From: an uncultured Pelagibacteraceae bacterium
GTDB lineage: Bacteria > Pseudomonadota > Alphaproteobacteria > Pelagibacterales > Pelagibacteraceae
Length of the DNA: 43,840 nucleotides
Assembly: GCA_902571955.1 (NCBI GenBank)
Contig: CACGDZ010000009.1
Coordinates: forward strand, 1 to 43,840
Reading direction: 5' to 3'
Shown piece by piece: positions 9,770 through 18,885 of this stretch (positions within the stretch are counted from its first letter, which is position 1; each line of letters begins with the position of its first letter). The notes beneath the pieces are model-generated. The model was not told where the DNA came from and did not search any database. It saw nothing but the letters and a program-made list of their open reading frames with translations. The position numbers and the translations under genes were made by a program.

Positions 9770-10882
9770 ATGGCATTAAAAAAATTTGCCTTTAACGTTT
9801 TTAAAAAAGATAAATTTTCTAGATGTGGTTTAATTGAAACACATAGAGGAAATATTCATACACCTGCTTTTATGCCTGTAGGCACACAGGCAACTGTAAA
9901 AGCTTGTACAATAGATGACATTAAAAAAACAGGCTCTGAAATAATACTTTCAAATACTTATCATTTAATGATACGACCTGGTGTTGAAAGAATTGAAAAA
10001 GCTGGAGGTCTTCATACTTTTATGAATTGTGGTTTACCTATTTTAACTGACTCTGGTGGTTTTCAAGTAATGTCTCTATCAAAACTAAATAAGATAGATC
10101 GGGAGAAGGGTGCTATATTCAACTCTCATATTGATGGTAAAAAATTTTATTTAAGTCCAGAGGAAAGCATTAGAATACAACTTGGATTAAATTCTGATAT
10201 CTTAATGATCATGGATGAATGTCCTAAAAAAACGGATGATTATCAACTAATAAAAAAGTCTATGGATCTTTCCCTTTATTGGGCCAAAAGATCTAAAAAA
10301 GCATTTGGTAATAATCCTCATAAGGCATTATTTGGTATTGTTCATGGTGGTTTGTTCAAAGATTTAAGGCTTAAGTCTTTAAAAGAACTTATGAAAATTG
10401 GGTTTGATGGATATGCGATTGGTGGTTTAGCAGTTGGAGAAACTCAGAGTGAAATGTTTTCAACCTTAGATGATATTAAGGAATTTTTACCAACCGCAAA
10501 ACCTCGTTATCTAATGGGTGTTGGGACTCCATCTGACATATTAGGAGCGGTAAAAAGAGGTATCGATATGTTTGATTGTGTTCTTCCAACAAGATCTGGA
10601 AGAACAGGTTTGGCTTTTACTTGGCAAGGGAGAATCAATATAAAAAATAATAAATATCAAAATGATAATACCCCACTTGACCCTGAATGCGACAATCTAA
10701 ATTTGAATAGGTATTCAAAAAACTATTTAAATCACTTATTTAATACAAATGAAATTTTAGCATCCATGCTGCTCAGCTTACATAATATTAATTTTTATCA
10801 AGAGTTGATGACCTCAATAAGAAATAACATTAATAAAGGTACTTTCGATCAATTTTATGACAAATACATTGATAAGTTGTAA
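9770..10882 (+). CDS. tgt: tRNA-guanine transglycosylase (altered zinc site)
   Basis: Tgt exchanges guanine-34 of GUN-anticodon tRNAs for the queuosine precursor preQ1. The 370 residues align end to end with the bacterial family. The catalytic aspartates are Asp94 (LTDSGGFQ) and Asp269 (MFDCVLPTRSGR), and GGLAVGE is intact. The structural zinc site is altered: the family has Cys-x-Cys-x2-Cys followed by His. Here the first Cys307 and His338 are kept, but the second and third positions are Asn309 and Leu312 in PECDNLNLNRYS, with no gap in alignment to the E. coli sequence as I recall it. The rest of the subunit looks intact, so it is called functional Tgt with a lost or altered metal site. Confidence 0.93.
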   Translation: MALKKFAFNVFKKDKFSRCGLIETHRGNIHTPAFMPVGTQATVKACTIDDIKKTGSEIILSNTYHLMIRPGVERIEKAGGLHTFMNCGLPILTDSGGFQVMSLSKLNKIDREKGAIFNSHIDGKKFYLSPEESIRIQLGLNSDILMIMDECPKKTDDYQLIKKSMDLSLYWAKRSKKAFGNNPHKALFGIVHGGLFKDLRLKSLKELMKIGFDGYAIGGLAVGETQSEMFSTLDDIKEFLPTAKPRYLMGVGTPSDILGAVKRGIDMFDCVLPTRSGRTGLAFTWQGRINIKNNKYQNDNTPLDPECDNLNLNRYSKNYLNHLFNTNEILASMLLSLHNINFYQELMTSIRNNINKGTFDQFYDKYIDKL

Positions 10883-10913
10883 CAGCAACAGATTTTTTAG
10901 TTCAAATTGACAT

Positions 10914-10943
10914 TTGAAAAAATAAAATAATTCTGTATATAAC
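10914..10943 (+). promoter_or_regulatory. Putative promoter of tRNA-Lys
   Basis: A -35-like TTGAAA (10914-10919) and a -10-like TATAAC (10938-10943; TATATA overlaps it at 10936) are 16-18 bases apart. They end about 25 bases before the mature tRNA-Lys 5' end. A TTGACA also occurs at 10907-10912, but its spacing is too long. Confidence 0.45.
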
Positions 10944-10967
10944 AATTATTCAATTTAAATAATTTGG

Positions 10968-11043
<76 letters not shown>

Positions 11044-11052
11044 CTAATTGAA

Positions 11053-11880
11053 TTAGCTAATATCTAATGGAGGATAATCTAAAATAACTCCATTCATTTT
11101 TTCATTTAAATCTTTAATCCTATTATCTGATGAGGGATGAGTACTCATGAATTCAGGGGGTTCCTTACCCTTATTTAGTTCTTTCATTCTTTCCCATATC
11201 TTAACTGTTTCTCTTATATCATAACCCGACAAAGAGGAAAAAATCATACCCAAATAATCAGCTTCACTTTCTTGTTTTCTGTTAAAAGGATTTAATAATC
11301 CTAGTTGTGTAATTAATCCAACCGTATTCATTCCTGTTGATCTATTTACTTGAGATAGCTTTCCTCCACTAAAAATGTCTATTAGTTGTGTTCCTGTGTT
11401 TACTAGGGTGGCTCTACTTGCTCTTTCTATTGAATGTTTTGCAACAGCATGAGCAATTTCGTGACCCATAACAGCAGCTAACCCATCAGTATTTTTTGTT
11501 GCTTCAAGAATACCTGTATAAACTGCTATTTTACCTCCCGGCATACACCACGCATTCCTAACTTTTTTACGATCTATAAGAATATATTCCCACTCAAAGT
11601 TAATTGTCGGATCTTCAATTCCTGCTCTATAAAAATATTCAGAAATCGAGTTTTCCATTCTTTTTCCAATTTCTTTAATCTCATTAAGAGTTTTTGTGTC
11701 ATCACTCATTCTTTCTTTTTCTTTTATTTTTTCATAAATCTTAGCTGCTTGAGCATTTAATTTTGCTTCAGAGACAATTTTTAATTGTTTTCTTTCGGTA
11801 ATTGGTGCTGAGGTACAAGATGATAATAATAAACTTCCACATCCACAGCCCATATAAGATAAGAATTTTCTTCTATTCAT
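11053..11880 (-). CDS. M48-family zinc metalloprotease lipoprotein (LoiP/BepA-like)
   Basis: This is a 275-residue M48 peptidase. HEIAHAVAKH at residues 140-149 supplies two zinc His ligands and the catalytic Glu. The third ligand is expected in QESEADYLG (about Glu206). The C-terminal STHPSSDNRIKDL segment is typical of periplasmic M48 proteins such as LoiP/YggG, which degrade misfolded envelope proteins. The N-terminus has a twin-arginine-like start (NRRKFLSYM), an unusual GCGCG, and a good lipobox LLSSC at residues 19-22, so it is probably a lipoprotein, perhaps Tat-exported. It is a single-gene unit between tRNA-Lys and a divergently transcribed DUF502 gene. Confidence 0.9.
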   Translation of the reverse strand: MNRRKFLSYMGCGCGSLLLSSCTSAPITERKQLKIVSEAKLNAQAAKIYEKIKEKERMSDDTKTLNEIKEIGKRMENSISEYFYRAGIEDPTINFEWEYILIDRKKVRNAWCMPGGKIAVYTGILEATKNTDGLAAVMGHEIAHAVAKHSIERASRATLVNTGTQLIDIFSGGKLSQVNRSTGMNTVGLITQLGLLNPFNRKQESEADYLGMIFSSLSGYDIRETVKIWERMKELNKGKEPPEFMSTHPSSDNRIKDLNEKMNGVILDYPPLDIS

Positions 11881-11992
11881 AATTAAAAAATTTGATAATA
11901 CTAGATTAACATGAATCTTAATAACAAAATATTAATAGTTTTATTTATTATTACTATAATGTTTGTTATTTACGCAAGTTACAGTTAATTTT

Positions 11993-12610
11993 ATGGCTAA
12001 AAAAAGTACAAAAAAATCTTTATCTTTAACTCTTAGGAACTATTTTATTGCTGGTGTTGTTGTTTTAATACCAATAGGTTTTACTTTATATTTAACTAAA
12101 ATCTTGATAGGAATATCTTCAAACTTAATTCCAAAAAACATTAATCCAAATAGCTATTTACCTTTTAATATTCCTGGCGTTGAAATTGTAATTTCAATTT
12201 TACTTATTACTATAGTTGGTGGCCTGTCTTTATCATTTTTTGGAAGAAGAATTCTAAAATTAATTGATGATTTGTTTAAAAGAATTCCTTTTTTAAGAAC
12301 CGTTTATTCAGCAATTGTTCAAATGACTGAAACCTTTTCAAAAAAAGATGATGGTAAAAAGAGTGTTGTTCTGATTGAGTATCCCAGAAAAGGGGTTTGG
12401 GCTGTCGGATTTGCTACAAAAGAAAACAAAGGAGAGATGGCAGAAAAAACAGGAAAAAATTTAATTAATGTTTTTGTTCCAACCACACCAAACCCAACAA
12501 GTGGTTTCTTATTAATGTTCCCAGTAGAAGATGTTATTTATTTAAATATGTCTTTTGAAGAAGCTTCTAAATTTATAGTATCAGCGGGTACCTCAACAAA
12601 AAAATCTTAA
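11993..12610 (+). CDS. DUF502-family inner-membrane protein
   Basis: This 205-residue protein matches the DUF502 family of unknown function, widespread in proteobacteria. It begins with a basic stretch (MAKKSTKKS), then two long hydrophobic segments separated by a loop containing YLPFNIPGVE. Next come the conserved IPFLRTVYSAIVQM region and the soluble half VVLIEYPRKGVWAVGFAT ... FVPTTPNPTSGFLLMFPVEDV. The ATG at 11993 is preferred over a TTG thirty bases upstream, because family members start just before the lysine-rich stretch. The end overlaps convergent recG by four bases. No function is claimed. Confidence 0.88.
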   Translation: MAKKSTKKSLSLTLRNYFIAGVVVLIPIGFTLYLTKILIGISSNLIPKNINPNSYLPFNIPGVEIVISILLITIVGGLSLSFFGRRILKLIDDLFKRIPFLRTVYSAIVQMTETFSKKDDGKKSVVLIEYPRKGVWAVGFATKENKGEMAEKTGKNLINVFVPTTPNPTSGFLLMFPVEDVIYLNMSFEEASKFIVSAGTSTKKS

Positions 12611-14658
12611 GCAATATCATTTATTATATCAGCTCTATCATATAGTTTGATCAATGGTTTAAATTTTCTTATATCTTCATTAGATTTTTCTATTCTTTTC
12701 ATTTCTTTTTCAGCTAAATTGAAAAGATCACTATTATGAAGCGGATCTGCTAATTTAAAATTTTTAATTCCACTTTGCTTAAAACCCAAGATATCTCCAA
12801 AACCTCTCAATTTCATATCCTCTTTAGATATCAGAAAACCATCATTAGAGTCTTTTAAAATTTTAATTCTTTTTTTTGCATTAGTACTTAAATTAGATTT
12901 AAACATAAGAATGCAAGTGGATTCTTTATCGCCACGACCAACTCTACCCCTTAGTTGATGAAGTTGTGAAAGTCCAAATTTATTTGCATTCTCTATTACT
13001 ATTACGTTAGCATTAGGAAAATCAATTCCAACCTCAATTATTGTTGTTGAAACTAAAATTTTAAATTTATTATTTAAAAAATTAGTAAGTATTAAATTTT
13101 TTTCCTCTAAATTTGTTTTGCCATGAAGTAAAGAAACCTGGTTTGGAAATTGTTTTTTTAAAAATTCAAATTTCATTACAGCAGAAGTATGGTCTAGTTT
13201 TTTTGACTCTTCAATTAAAGGACATACCCAAAAAATTTGGTTGCCTAATTTAATTTGTTTATCTACAAATTTTAAAACATCATCAATTTTTGCTTCTAAT
13301 TTACTATAAGTTTTTATTGGTTTTCTATTTTTAGGTTTTTCATGAATTATTGAAATATCCATATCACCATAAATCGTCATTGTTAATGTTCTAGGTATTG
13401 GTGTTGCTGTCATTAAAAGAACATCGCAATCTACTCCTCCTTTGTCTGACAATCTTTTTCTCTGGTTTACACCAAATTTATGTTGCTCATCTACAATTAT
13501 TAATCCCAATTTTCTGAATACAACTTTTTTTTGAAAAATAGCGTGTGTTCCAAAAATTATATCAATTTTATTAATTTCTAAATTTTTAAGTATTTCTTTT
13601 TTTTTTCTGTATTCTGACTTTCCTGAAATTAATTCTAAATTAATATTTTTAGGAAATATTTTTTTTGCTAAATTAAAATGTTGTCTTGCAAGAATTTCTG
13701 TAGGCGCCATAATTGCAACTTGGAAACCAGAGTTTATGGTATTTAGTGCAGCTAATAGAGATACTATTGTTTTTCCACTACCTACATCTCCTTGCAAGAG
13801 TCTAAACATTTTGTTTGAGGAGCTTAAATCTTTGTTTATTTCCTCTAATGAATTTTTCTGATCATTTGTTAAGGAAAAATCTAAATTTTTAATTAATAAA
13901 TTTTGTTTATTAAAATTAATTATTTTATTTTTTTTCTTAATTCTTTTTATTTTTTTTCTTATTTCTGAATTAACTAGAAATGTTGAAAATATTTCATCAT
14001 AAGCTAGCCTTTGATAAAAATTTGATCTATAGTTTCCAATATTTTCAGGTTTATGTAATTCTTTAATAGATTTGTTCCAACTTATGTTTTGAAATTTCAA
14101 CATGACATTTTTAGAGTGCCATTCGCTTAAATCAGGTAAATTAGCAATAATTTGATTTAAGATTTTATTATATATTTTTTCAGATATACCATCAGTTAAA
14201 GAGTACTTATTATGAACCTGTTTTATTAATGCAGAATCCTCTGATATGTATTTTGGATTTGTAATTTGGTATTTATTTCTAAAATATCCTATTTTTCCAC
14301 TTACGGTTATTTCTTTTCCCAATGGAAGTATTTTTTTTATATATCCTTCGTAACTATTAAAAAAAACACAATCTATTTCGCCTGTCTCATCTGTACATAA
14401 AACTCTATTAGGTAATTTTCTTATACGTGGAAAATTATATTTTTGTGGAATTACAGTTACTGTTTGTATTTCACCAATTTTTAAATCTTTTATTTTTGAT
14501 GATAAGCTTCTATCTGTAAAAGATTTTGGTAGTTTCCACAGTAAATCGAACAAATTATTAATATTTTTCTTCTTTAATAAATTTTTTGTTTTAGTTCCTA
14601 CACCTTTTAAAGAACTTAAGTCTGACAATAAATATTGATAATTTGTTTTATTATTCAC
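12607..14658 (-). CDS. recG: ATP-dependent DNA helicase RecG
   Basis: RecG remodels stalled replication forks and branch-migrates Holliday junctions. The protein carries an N-terminal helix-hairpin-like segment (LSSLKGVGTKTKNLLKKK), an OB-fold wedge domain, and a superfamily 2 helicase core. The core has Walker A LLQGDVGSGKT, the DEQH Walker B (IIVDEQHKFGVNQR), TATPIPRT and the QLRGRVGRG motif VI. The GTG at 14658 gives 683 residues starting (M)NNKTNYQY. An ATG at 14694 would add 12 hydrophobic residues and overlap the divergent sdhE start by 11 bases, so GTG is preferred. It converges with the DUF502 gene. Confidence 0.95.
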   Translation of the reverse strand: MNNKTNYQYLLSDLSSLKGVGTKTKNLLKKKNINNLFDLLWKLPKSFTDRSLSSKIKDLKIGEIQTVTVIPQKYNFPRIRKLPNRVLCTDETGEIDCVFFNSYEGYIKKILPLGKEITVSGKIGYFRNKYQITNPKYISEDSALIKQVHNKYSLTDGISEKIYNKILNQIIANLPDLSEWHSKNVMLKFQNISWNKSIKELHKPENIGNYRSNFYQRLAYDEIFSTFLVNSEIRKKIKRIKKKNKIINFNKQNLLIKNLDFSLTNDQKNSLEEINKDLSSSNKMFRLLQGDVGSGKTIVSLLAALNTINSGFQVAIMAPTEILARQHFNLAKKIFPKNINLELISGKSEYRKKKEILKNLEINKIDIIFGTHAIFQKKVVFRKLGLIIVDEQHKFGVNQRKRLSDKGGVDCDVLLMTATPIPRTLTMTIYGDMDISIIHEKPKNRKPIKTYSKLEAKIDDVLKFVDKQIKLGNQIFWVCPLIEESKKLDHTSAVMKFEFLKKQFPNQVSLLHGKTNLEEKNLILTNFLNNKFKILVSTTIIEVGIDFPNANVIVIENANKFGLSQLHQLRGRVGRGDKESTCILMFKSNLSTNAKKRIKILKDSNDGFLISKEDMKLRGFGDILGFKQSGIKNFKLADPLHNSDLFNLAEKEMKRIEKSNEDIRKFKPLIKLYDRADIINDIA

Positions 14659-14683
14659 TAACAAATAATATATTCTAATTATT

Positions 14684-14947
14684 ATGATCAACATAGACGA
14701 ATTAAAAAAAAAAATTATTTATCGGTCTAATTATAGGGGCACAAAAGAAATGGATAATCTTTTAGGTGCATTCACAAAAAAATATATAAATGATTTAAAT
14801 GAAAATGATCTTCTTGATTTAGAAAAATTACTTAATATTGACGATACTAATTTATATAATTTTTACAATGGTTTTAAAACCGATTTTAAATTTGAAAATA
14901 ATAACATTAATTTATTGTATAAAAATTTTGAATATTCAAAAAAATGA
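14684..14947 (+). CDS. sdhE: FAD assembly factor SdhE (DUF339/Sdh5 family)
   Basis: SdhE promotes covalent attachment of FAD to succinate dehydrogenase subunit A. The 87-residue protein begins with a helical segment and has the family's RGTKEMD signature (RGxxE) at residues 18-24, followed by LLGAF. The C-terminus is more divergent and Asn/Lys-rich. It is divergent from recG, separated by about 25 bases if recG uses its GTG start, and its stop lies directly before the 3' end of the oppositely oriented tRNA-Ser. The recG-sdhE pairing is frequent in alphaproteobacteria. Confidence 0.9.
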   Translation: MINIDELKKKIIYRSNYRGTKEMDNLLGAFTKKYINDLNENDLLDLEKLLNIDDTNLYNFYNGFKTDFKFENNNINLLYKNFEYSKK

Positions 14948-15037
14948 TGGCGGAGAGACTGGGATTCGAACCCAGGAAAGAGTTGCCCCTTTGCCGGTTT
15001 TCAAGACCGGTGCTTTCAACCGCTCAGCCATCTCTCC
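14948..15037 (-). tRNA. tRNA-Ser (anticodon TGA)
   Basis: Read on the minus strand, the acceptor stem is GGAGAGA/TCTCTCC. The anticodon stem is CCGGT/ACCGG around loop CTTGAAA, giving anticodon TGA. A long variable arm follows, as in class II tRNAs, and the T loop is TTCGAAT. The discriminator is G and CCA is encoded (TGG at 14948-14950 on the plus strand). The length is 90 nt. Confidence 0.97.
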
Positions 15038-15123
15038 GTGAGCAAGGTTTTATAATTATAATTATTTAATTCAACCATAAAATAGTCTAATAAACTTATT
15101 AATTATAATTATCATAGTTTCCT

Positions 15124-16002
15124 ATGAACAAAGAATTTAATAAAGGCTTATTGCTTGCAGGGTTTGGATCTTTTTGGTGGGGATTTTTTGGTGTAATTTA
15201 TTTTAAATATATTGCTTATATTGGGCATATCGAATTAGTAGTTCATAGATGTTTATGGACAACTTTTACATTAATTCTTACTACTTTTTTTTTTTCTAAA
15301 TGGAGTATTTTTTTTAAAATTTTACGAAATAAATCAAATTTATTTTATTTATTAATCTCAGGTTTTTTAATTTTTATAAATTGGGCTGTATGGATATATG
15401 CTATAGCCACAAATAGAATTATAGATGCAAGTTTTGGATATTTTATAATGCCTATTTTTAGCGTAATGCTTGGTTATCTCTTTTTTAAAGAGAAACTTAA
15501 TCAAAAAAGGGTTTTTTCAATCCTGTTAGTTATTCTATCTATTCTTTACTTAATAATATTAAGTATTAAATCATTGCCTTGGGTTGGTTTAATTGTTGCT
15601 TTAAGTTGGGGCTTTTACAATCTTGTTAGAAAAAAAATTAATGTCGATACTGATGTTGGTCTTTTGATCGAAAGTTTATTTATATTACCATTTGCACTAT
15701 TAGCTTTTTATTTGATAGCAAGCAAAGGATATAATGATTTTCAATTATCTGATCCATCGATGATGTTATTTATTTATCTTGCTGGACCAATGACGGTTAT
15801 ACCTTTATTTTTATATGTTAGAGGTGTTGAACTCTGTGGCTTAGGACCTACTGGCATGATATTTTATATAACTCCTACATTTCAGTTTTTATTAGGCTAT
15901 TTTTATTACAATGAGCCCTTTTCAATAACAAAATTAGTTAGTTTTATTTTAATTTGGATTGCTGTAATTATATATTTGAAAGACTTACATGAGACTAATT
16001 AA
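15124..16002 (+). CDS. rarD: RarD-type EamA/DMT permease
   Basis: This is a 292-residue integral membrane protein with about ten hydrophobic segments, the drug/metabolite transporter layout of two EamA repeats. Family hallmarks of RarD are an N-terminal GSFWWGFFGVIYFKYIAYIG segment, HRCLWTT, FINWAVWIYAIATNRIIDASFGYFI and the late GPMTVIPLFLYVRGVELCGLG. RarD proteins are named from chloramphenicol sensitivity, but the substrate is unknown in most bacteria. The gene overlaps mltB by 14 bases and opens the plus-strand run that follows. Confidence 0.88.
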   Translation: MNKEFNKGLLLAGFGSFWWGFFGVIYFKYIAYIGHIELVVHRCLWTTFTLILTTFFFSKWSIFFKILRNKSNLFYLLISGFLIFINWAVWIYAIATNRIIDASFGYFIMPIFSVMLGYLFFKEKLNQKRVFSILLVILSILYLIILSIKSLPWVGLIVALSWGFYNLVRKKINVDTDVGLLIESLFILPFALLAFYLIASKGYNDFQLSDPSMMLFIYLAGPMTVIPLFLYVRGVELCGLGPTGMIFYITPTFQFLLGYFYYNEPFSITKLVSFILIWIAVIIYLKDLHETN

Positions 16003-16990
16003 TTTTTTTTTATTTTTTATTTTAATTTCTATTAATTACTCATTAGCAGATATCAATAAAGAATTTGAAAATTGGAAATTAAATTTTAAAAAAATAGCTT
16101 TAGAAAACAACATTTCAGAAAAAACGTTTGATAGAGTTATGTCTGATACTAAATTTTTATCAGATGTAATAAAATATGATAGATATCAACCTGAATTTTA
16201 TGAGGATACTAAAACTTATATTTTGAAAAGAACATCTTCAAAAAAAGTTTCTTTAGGTAAAAAATTCTATGAAAAAAATTCAGATTTATTAAATACTGTT
16301 GAAAACAAATTTAGTATAGAAAGGGAATTACTATTAGCTTTAATGGGAATAGAAACTAATTTTGGAACCTATGTTGGTAAAATGGATATTTTATCTTCTC
16401 TAGCAACTTTAAGTTTTGATAAAAGGAGATCTGAATTTTTTACAAATGAGTTATTGACACTTTTGCGATTAATAGAAAATGAACAAATAGATTACAAAAC
16501 TTTATATGGATCTTGGGCAGGAGCTTTTGGATTTTTTCAATTTATGCCTTCAACAATGAAAAATTATGCAATTGACTATGATGGCAACGGATATATAGAC
16601 TTAAAAAATAATAATGATGCTTATGCATCAGCATCTAATTATTTAAATCGAATAGGATGGAAAACTGAGAAACCTTGTTTTTATAGAATTGATTTATCGG
16701 ACAATATACCAAGTAAATATTTAAATGTTTCTGCAAAAAAACTTCATGATAAAAAAAAATTGAAATATTTTAGAAAATATATCAAAAACAATAATCAAAT
16801 TGATGATAAGTATAACGCTTTAAATGTGGCAATTATAACTCCAGATAAAGATATCATACCTGATGCTGAAACTTTAAATCCAGCTTATATCGTATTTGAT
16901 AATTATGAGATAATATTAAAATGGAATAGGTCATTGCGATTTGCTTTAGCCGTTTGTACATTAAAAGATAAATTTAAAAATGAACTTTAA
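15989..16990 (+). CDS. mltB: Membrane-bound lytic murein transglycosylase B family protein
   Basis: MltB enzymes (GH103) cleave the MurNAc-GlcNAc bond of peptidoglycan, leaving 1,6-anhydroMurNAc. The 333-residue protein has a signal peptide (FFLFFILISINYSLA) without a lipobox Cys, so it is probably soluble in the periplasm. The catalytic Glu is Glu122 in LMGIETNFGTYVG. The substrate-binding GSWAGAFGFFQFMPSTM and YDGNGYIDL segments are intact. It overlaps rarD and the RlpA-like gene, forming a cell-wall block with the latter and dacA. Confidence 0.93.
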   Translation: MRLINFFLFFILISINYSLADINKEFENWKLNFKKIALENNISEKTFDRVMSDTKFLSDVIKYDRYQPEFYEDTKTYILKRTSSKKVSLGKKFYEKNSDLLNTVENKFSIERELLLALMGIETNFGTYVGKMDILSSLATLSFDKRRSEFFTNELLTLLRLIENEQIDYKTLYGSWAGAFGFFQFMPSTMKNYAIDYDGNGYIDLKNNNDAYASASNYLNRIGWKTEKPCFYRIDLSDNIPSKYLNVSAKKLHDKKKLKYFRKYIKNNNQIDDKYNALNVAIITPDKDIIPDAETLNPAYIVFDNYEIILKWNRSLRFALAVCTLKDKFKNEL

Positions 16991-17741
16991 AAAAATAATA
17001 TTAATTATTCCTATATTTTTTTTGTTTGCATGTAATCAATTTGATCAAAATAATAAAAACTTAGTTTATATAAGTGATCAAAAATATAGTAACACTGGAT
17101 TTACTTTAATTTATAACGATGAATTAAAAAAAGAAAAAAAAATAAATAAGAAAATTGATAATAGATCTCTTTTAATTTTTCATAATAAAATTAAAAAAAA
17201 TTCATTTGTTAAAATTACTAATCCTGTTAATGACAAGTCAATTATAGCCGAGGTAATCTCTAATAATGTTAAATTCTCCTCTTTTTATAACTCTGTAATT
17301 ACACAACGAATTGCTGATGAGTTATTACTTGACCCTAAAGAACCTTATATTGATCTTGTTTTAATATCAAAAAATTCGACTTTTATAGCTAAAAAAGCAA
17401 AGACTTTTGATGAAGAGAAAAACGTAGCTGAAAAAGCTCCCGTAGACGGAATTACCATAGATAATCTGGGTAAAGAAAAAGATAATGAAGTTAAAACAAA
17501 AAAATATAAATTTTTATATTCAATAAAGATTGCAGATTTTTATTACCAGGACTCAGCAGAAAATATGGTTAATAGAATAAAAGATGAGACAAATATAAAA
17601 AAATCTGTAATTAAGAAATTATCTAAAACTAAATATAGGGTATTATTGGGTCCATTTAATGATATAAAAAAACTAGAAAAATCATTTAACGAAATAAAAG
17701 TATTAAATTTTGAAAATATAGAGATATTAAAAGATGTTTAG
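16980..17741 (+). CDS. RlpA-like lipoprotein with C-terminal SPOR domain; catalytic motifs not recognisable
   Basis: This 253-residue protein has a lipoprotein-like start (IIPIFFLFAC; Phe at -2 is not ideal). A region whose position and strand pattern (SFVKITNPVNDKSIIAEVI ... ITQRIADELL) resemble the double-psi beta-barrel of RlpA follows. The C-terminal SPOR-like repeat, from about residue 180, contains LYSIKIADFYYQDSAENMVNRI and YRVLLGPFNDIKKLEKSF. SPOR domains bind denuded septal glycan. The RlpA motifs that carry the catalytic His (GxxFHGxxTA...) and Asp (NDRGPF...IDLS) are not recognisable. Its placement between mltB and dacA matches the usual rlpA position in alphaproteobacteria. The role is inferred as glycan binding at the division site, not lytic activity. 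Confidence 0.68.
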   Translation: MNFKKIILIIPIFFLFACNQFDQNNKNLVYISDQKYSNTGFTLIYNDELKKEKKINKKIDNRSLLIFHNKIKKNSFVKITNPVNDKSIIAEVISNNVKFSSFYNSVITQRIADELLLDPKEPYIDLVLISKNSTFIAKKAKTFDEEKNVAEKAPVDGITIDNLGKEKDNEVKTKKYKFLYSIKIADFYYQDSAENMVNRIKDETNIKKSVIKKLSKTKYRVLLGPFNDIKKLEKSFNEIKVLNFENIEILKDV

Positions 17742-18885
17742 AATAATATTAATTGTAATTTTTTTTAATTTTTCATCAGTAAATTTTTCAAAAGCTAATT
17801 TTGATGTAAAAGCTAGGACAGCAATATTACAAGATTTTCATTCAGGAGAAATTCTCTATGAAAAAGAACCTGATGTTTCTATTTATCCTGCATCAATGAC
17901 CAAAATTATGACTGCAATTATTGCTTTTGACTTAATAAAATCAGGTGATCTTAGCCTAGATGAAAAATTTATTATATCTGAAAGAGCATGGAGACTATCT
18001 ACATCTGGTTACTCATCAATGTTTATAATGGTAGGTGATGAAGTATCTGTGGAAAATTTGTTAAGAGGTATTATTGTTGCCTCTGGTAATGATGCATGTA
18101 TTGCTTTAGCTGAAGGGATAGCAGGTACTGAAGAAGAATTTGCAATTTTAATGACTACCAAAGCAAAGGAATTAAGTATGGAAAATACTAATTTTTCTAA
18201 TTCATCAGGTATTAACGACCCTGATAACTATTCAACTGTTAGAGATATTTTAAAAATGTCTAGATATTTGATTAAGGAACATCCTGAGTTTTATAAAATG
18301 TTTGCTGAAAAAGAGTTTACTTGGGACAGAACAGGGGGAGATCCAATTACACAAGGTAATAGAAATCCATTGCTTTATAAAAATCTTGGAGCAGATGGAA
18401 TAAAAACTGGCTATTTAGCTGTTGAAAAATATTCATTAGCCTCATCTATTGATAGAAATGGTAGAAGATTAATTGCAGTTGGAAGTGGTTTTAAATCAAA
18501 AAATTCCAGATCTAGAGAAAGTACAAAACTACTTACATATGGTCTGACAAACTATGATCTTGTTGAAATAACTAGAGCTAATAAACCATTCCACAAAGTA
18601 GATGTATGGTTGGGAAAAGAAAATACTGTGGAAGTTTACACAAATGAAGATATTTTTAAGACAATTAAAAAAGCGAAAAAAAAACTTTTGAAAGTTGTTG
18701 TTAAATATGATGGTCCAGTTGAAGCGCCAATAAAAAAAGACCAAAAAATAGCAACTCTAAGAGTTGTTTATAATCAAGAACTTGTTGGAGAGTATGATTT
18801 ACTTTCATCTAAAGAAATTAAAAAAGTTAATTTTTTTACAAGGTTAATAAAATCAATTAATTATTTAATTTGGGGTGATGTATAA
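17734..18885 (+). CDS. dacA: D-alanyl-D-alanine carboxypeptidase (PBP5/6 family)
   Basis: DacA removes the terminal D-Ala of peptidoglycan stem peptides in the periplasm. The 383-residue protein begins with a signal peptide (cleavage near SKA/N). The three penicillin-binding motifs are Ser54-x-x-Lys57 (ASMTK), Ser117-Gly-Asn (ASGND) and Lys224-Thr-Gly (DGIKTGY). A C-terminal beta domain (residues about 280-365) ends in a short amphipathic segment, FFTRLIKSINYLIWGDV, that likely anchors it to the membrane. It overlaps the RlpA-like gene by eight bases. Confidence 0.95.
   Translation: MFRIILIVIFFNFSSVNFSKANFDVKARTAILQDFHSGEILYEKEPDVSIYPASMTKIMTAIIAFDLIKSGDLSLDEKFIISERAWRLSTSGYSSMFIMVGDEVSVENLLRGIIVASGNDACIALAEGIAGTEEEFAILMTTKAKELSMENTNFSNSSGINDPDNYSTVRDILKMSRYLIKEHPEFYKMFAEKEFTWDRTGGDPITQGNRNPLLYKNLGADGIKTGYLAVEKYSLASSIDRNGRRLIAVGSGFKSKNSRSRESTKLLTYGLTNYDLVEITRANKPFHKVDVWLGKENTVEVYTNEDIFKTIKKAKKKLLKVVVKYDGPVEAPIKKDQKIATLRVVYNQELVGEYDLLSSKEIKKVNFFTRLIKSINYLIWGDV

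Noticed and set aside
14838..15041. 67-residue plus-strand frame ending in GETGIRTQERVAPLPVFKTG
   Set aside because: The second half is a translation of the antisense of tRNA-Ser, and the first half is an alternative frame of sdhE. A well-known spurious peptide type.
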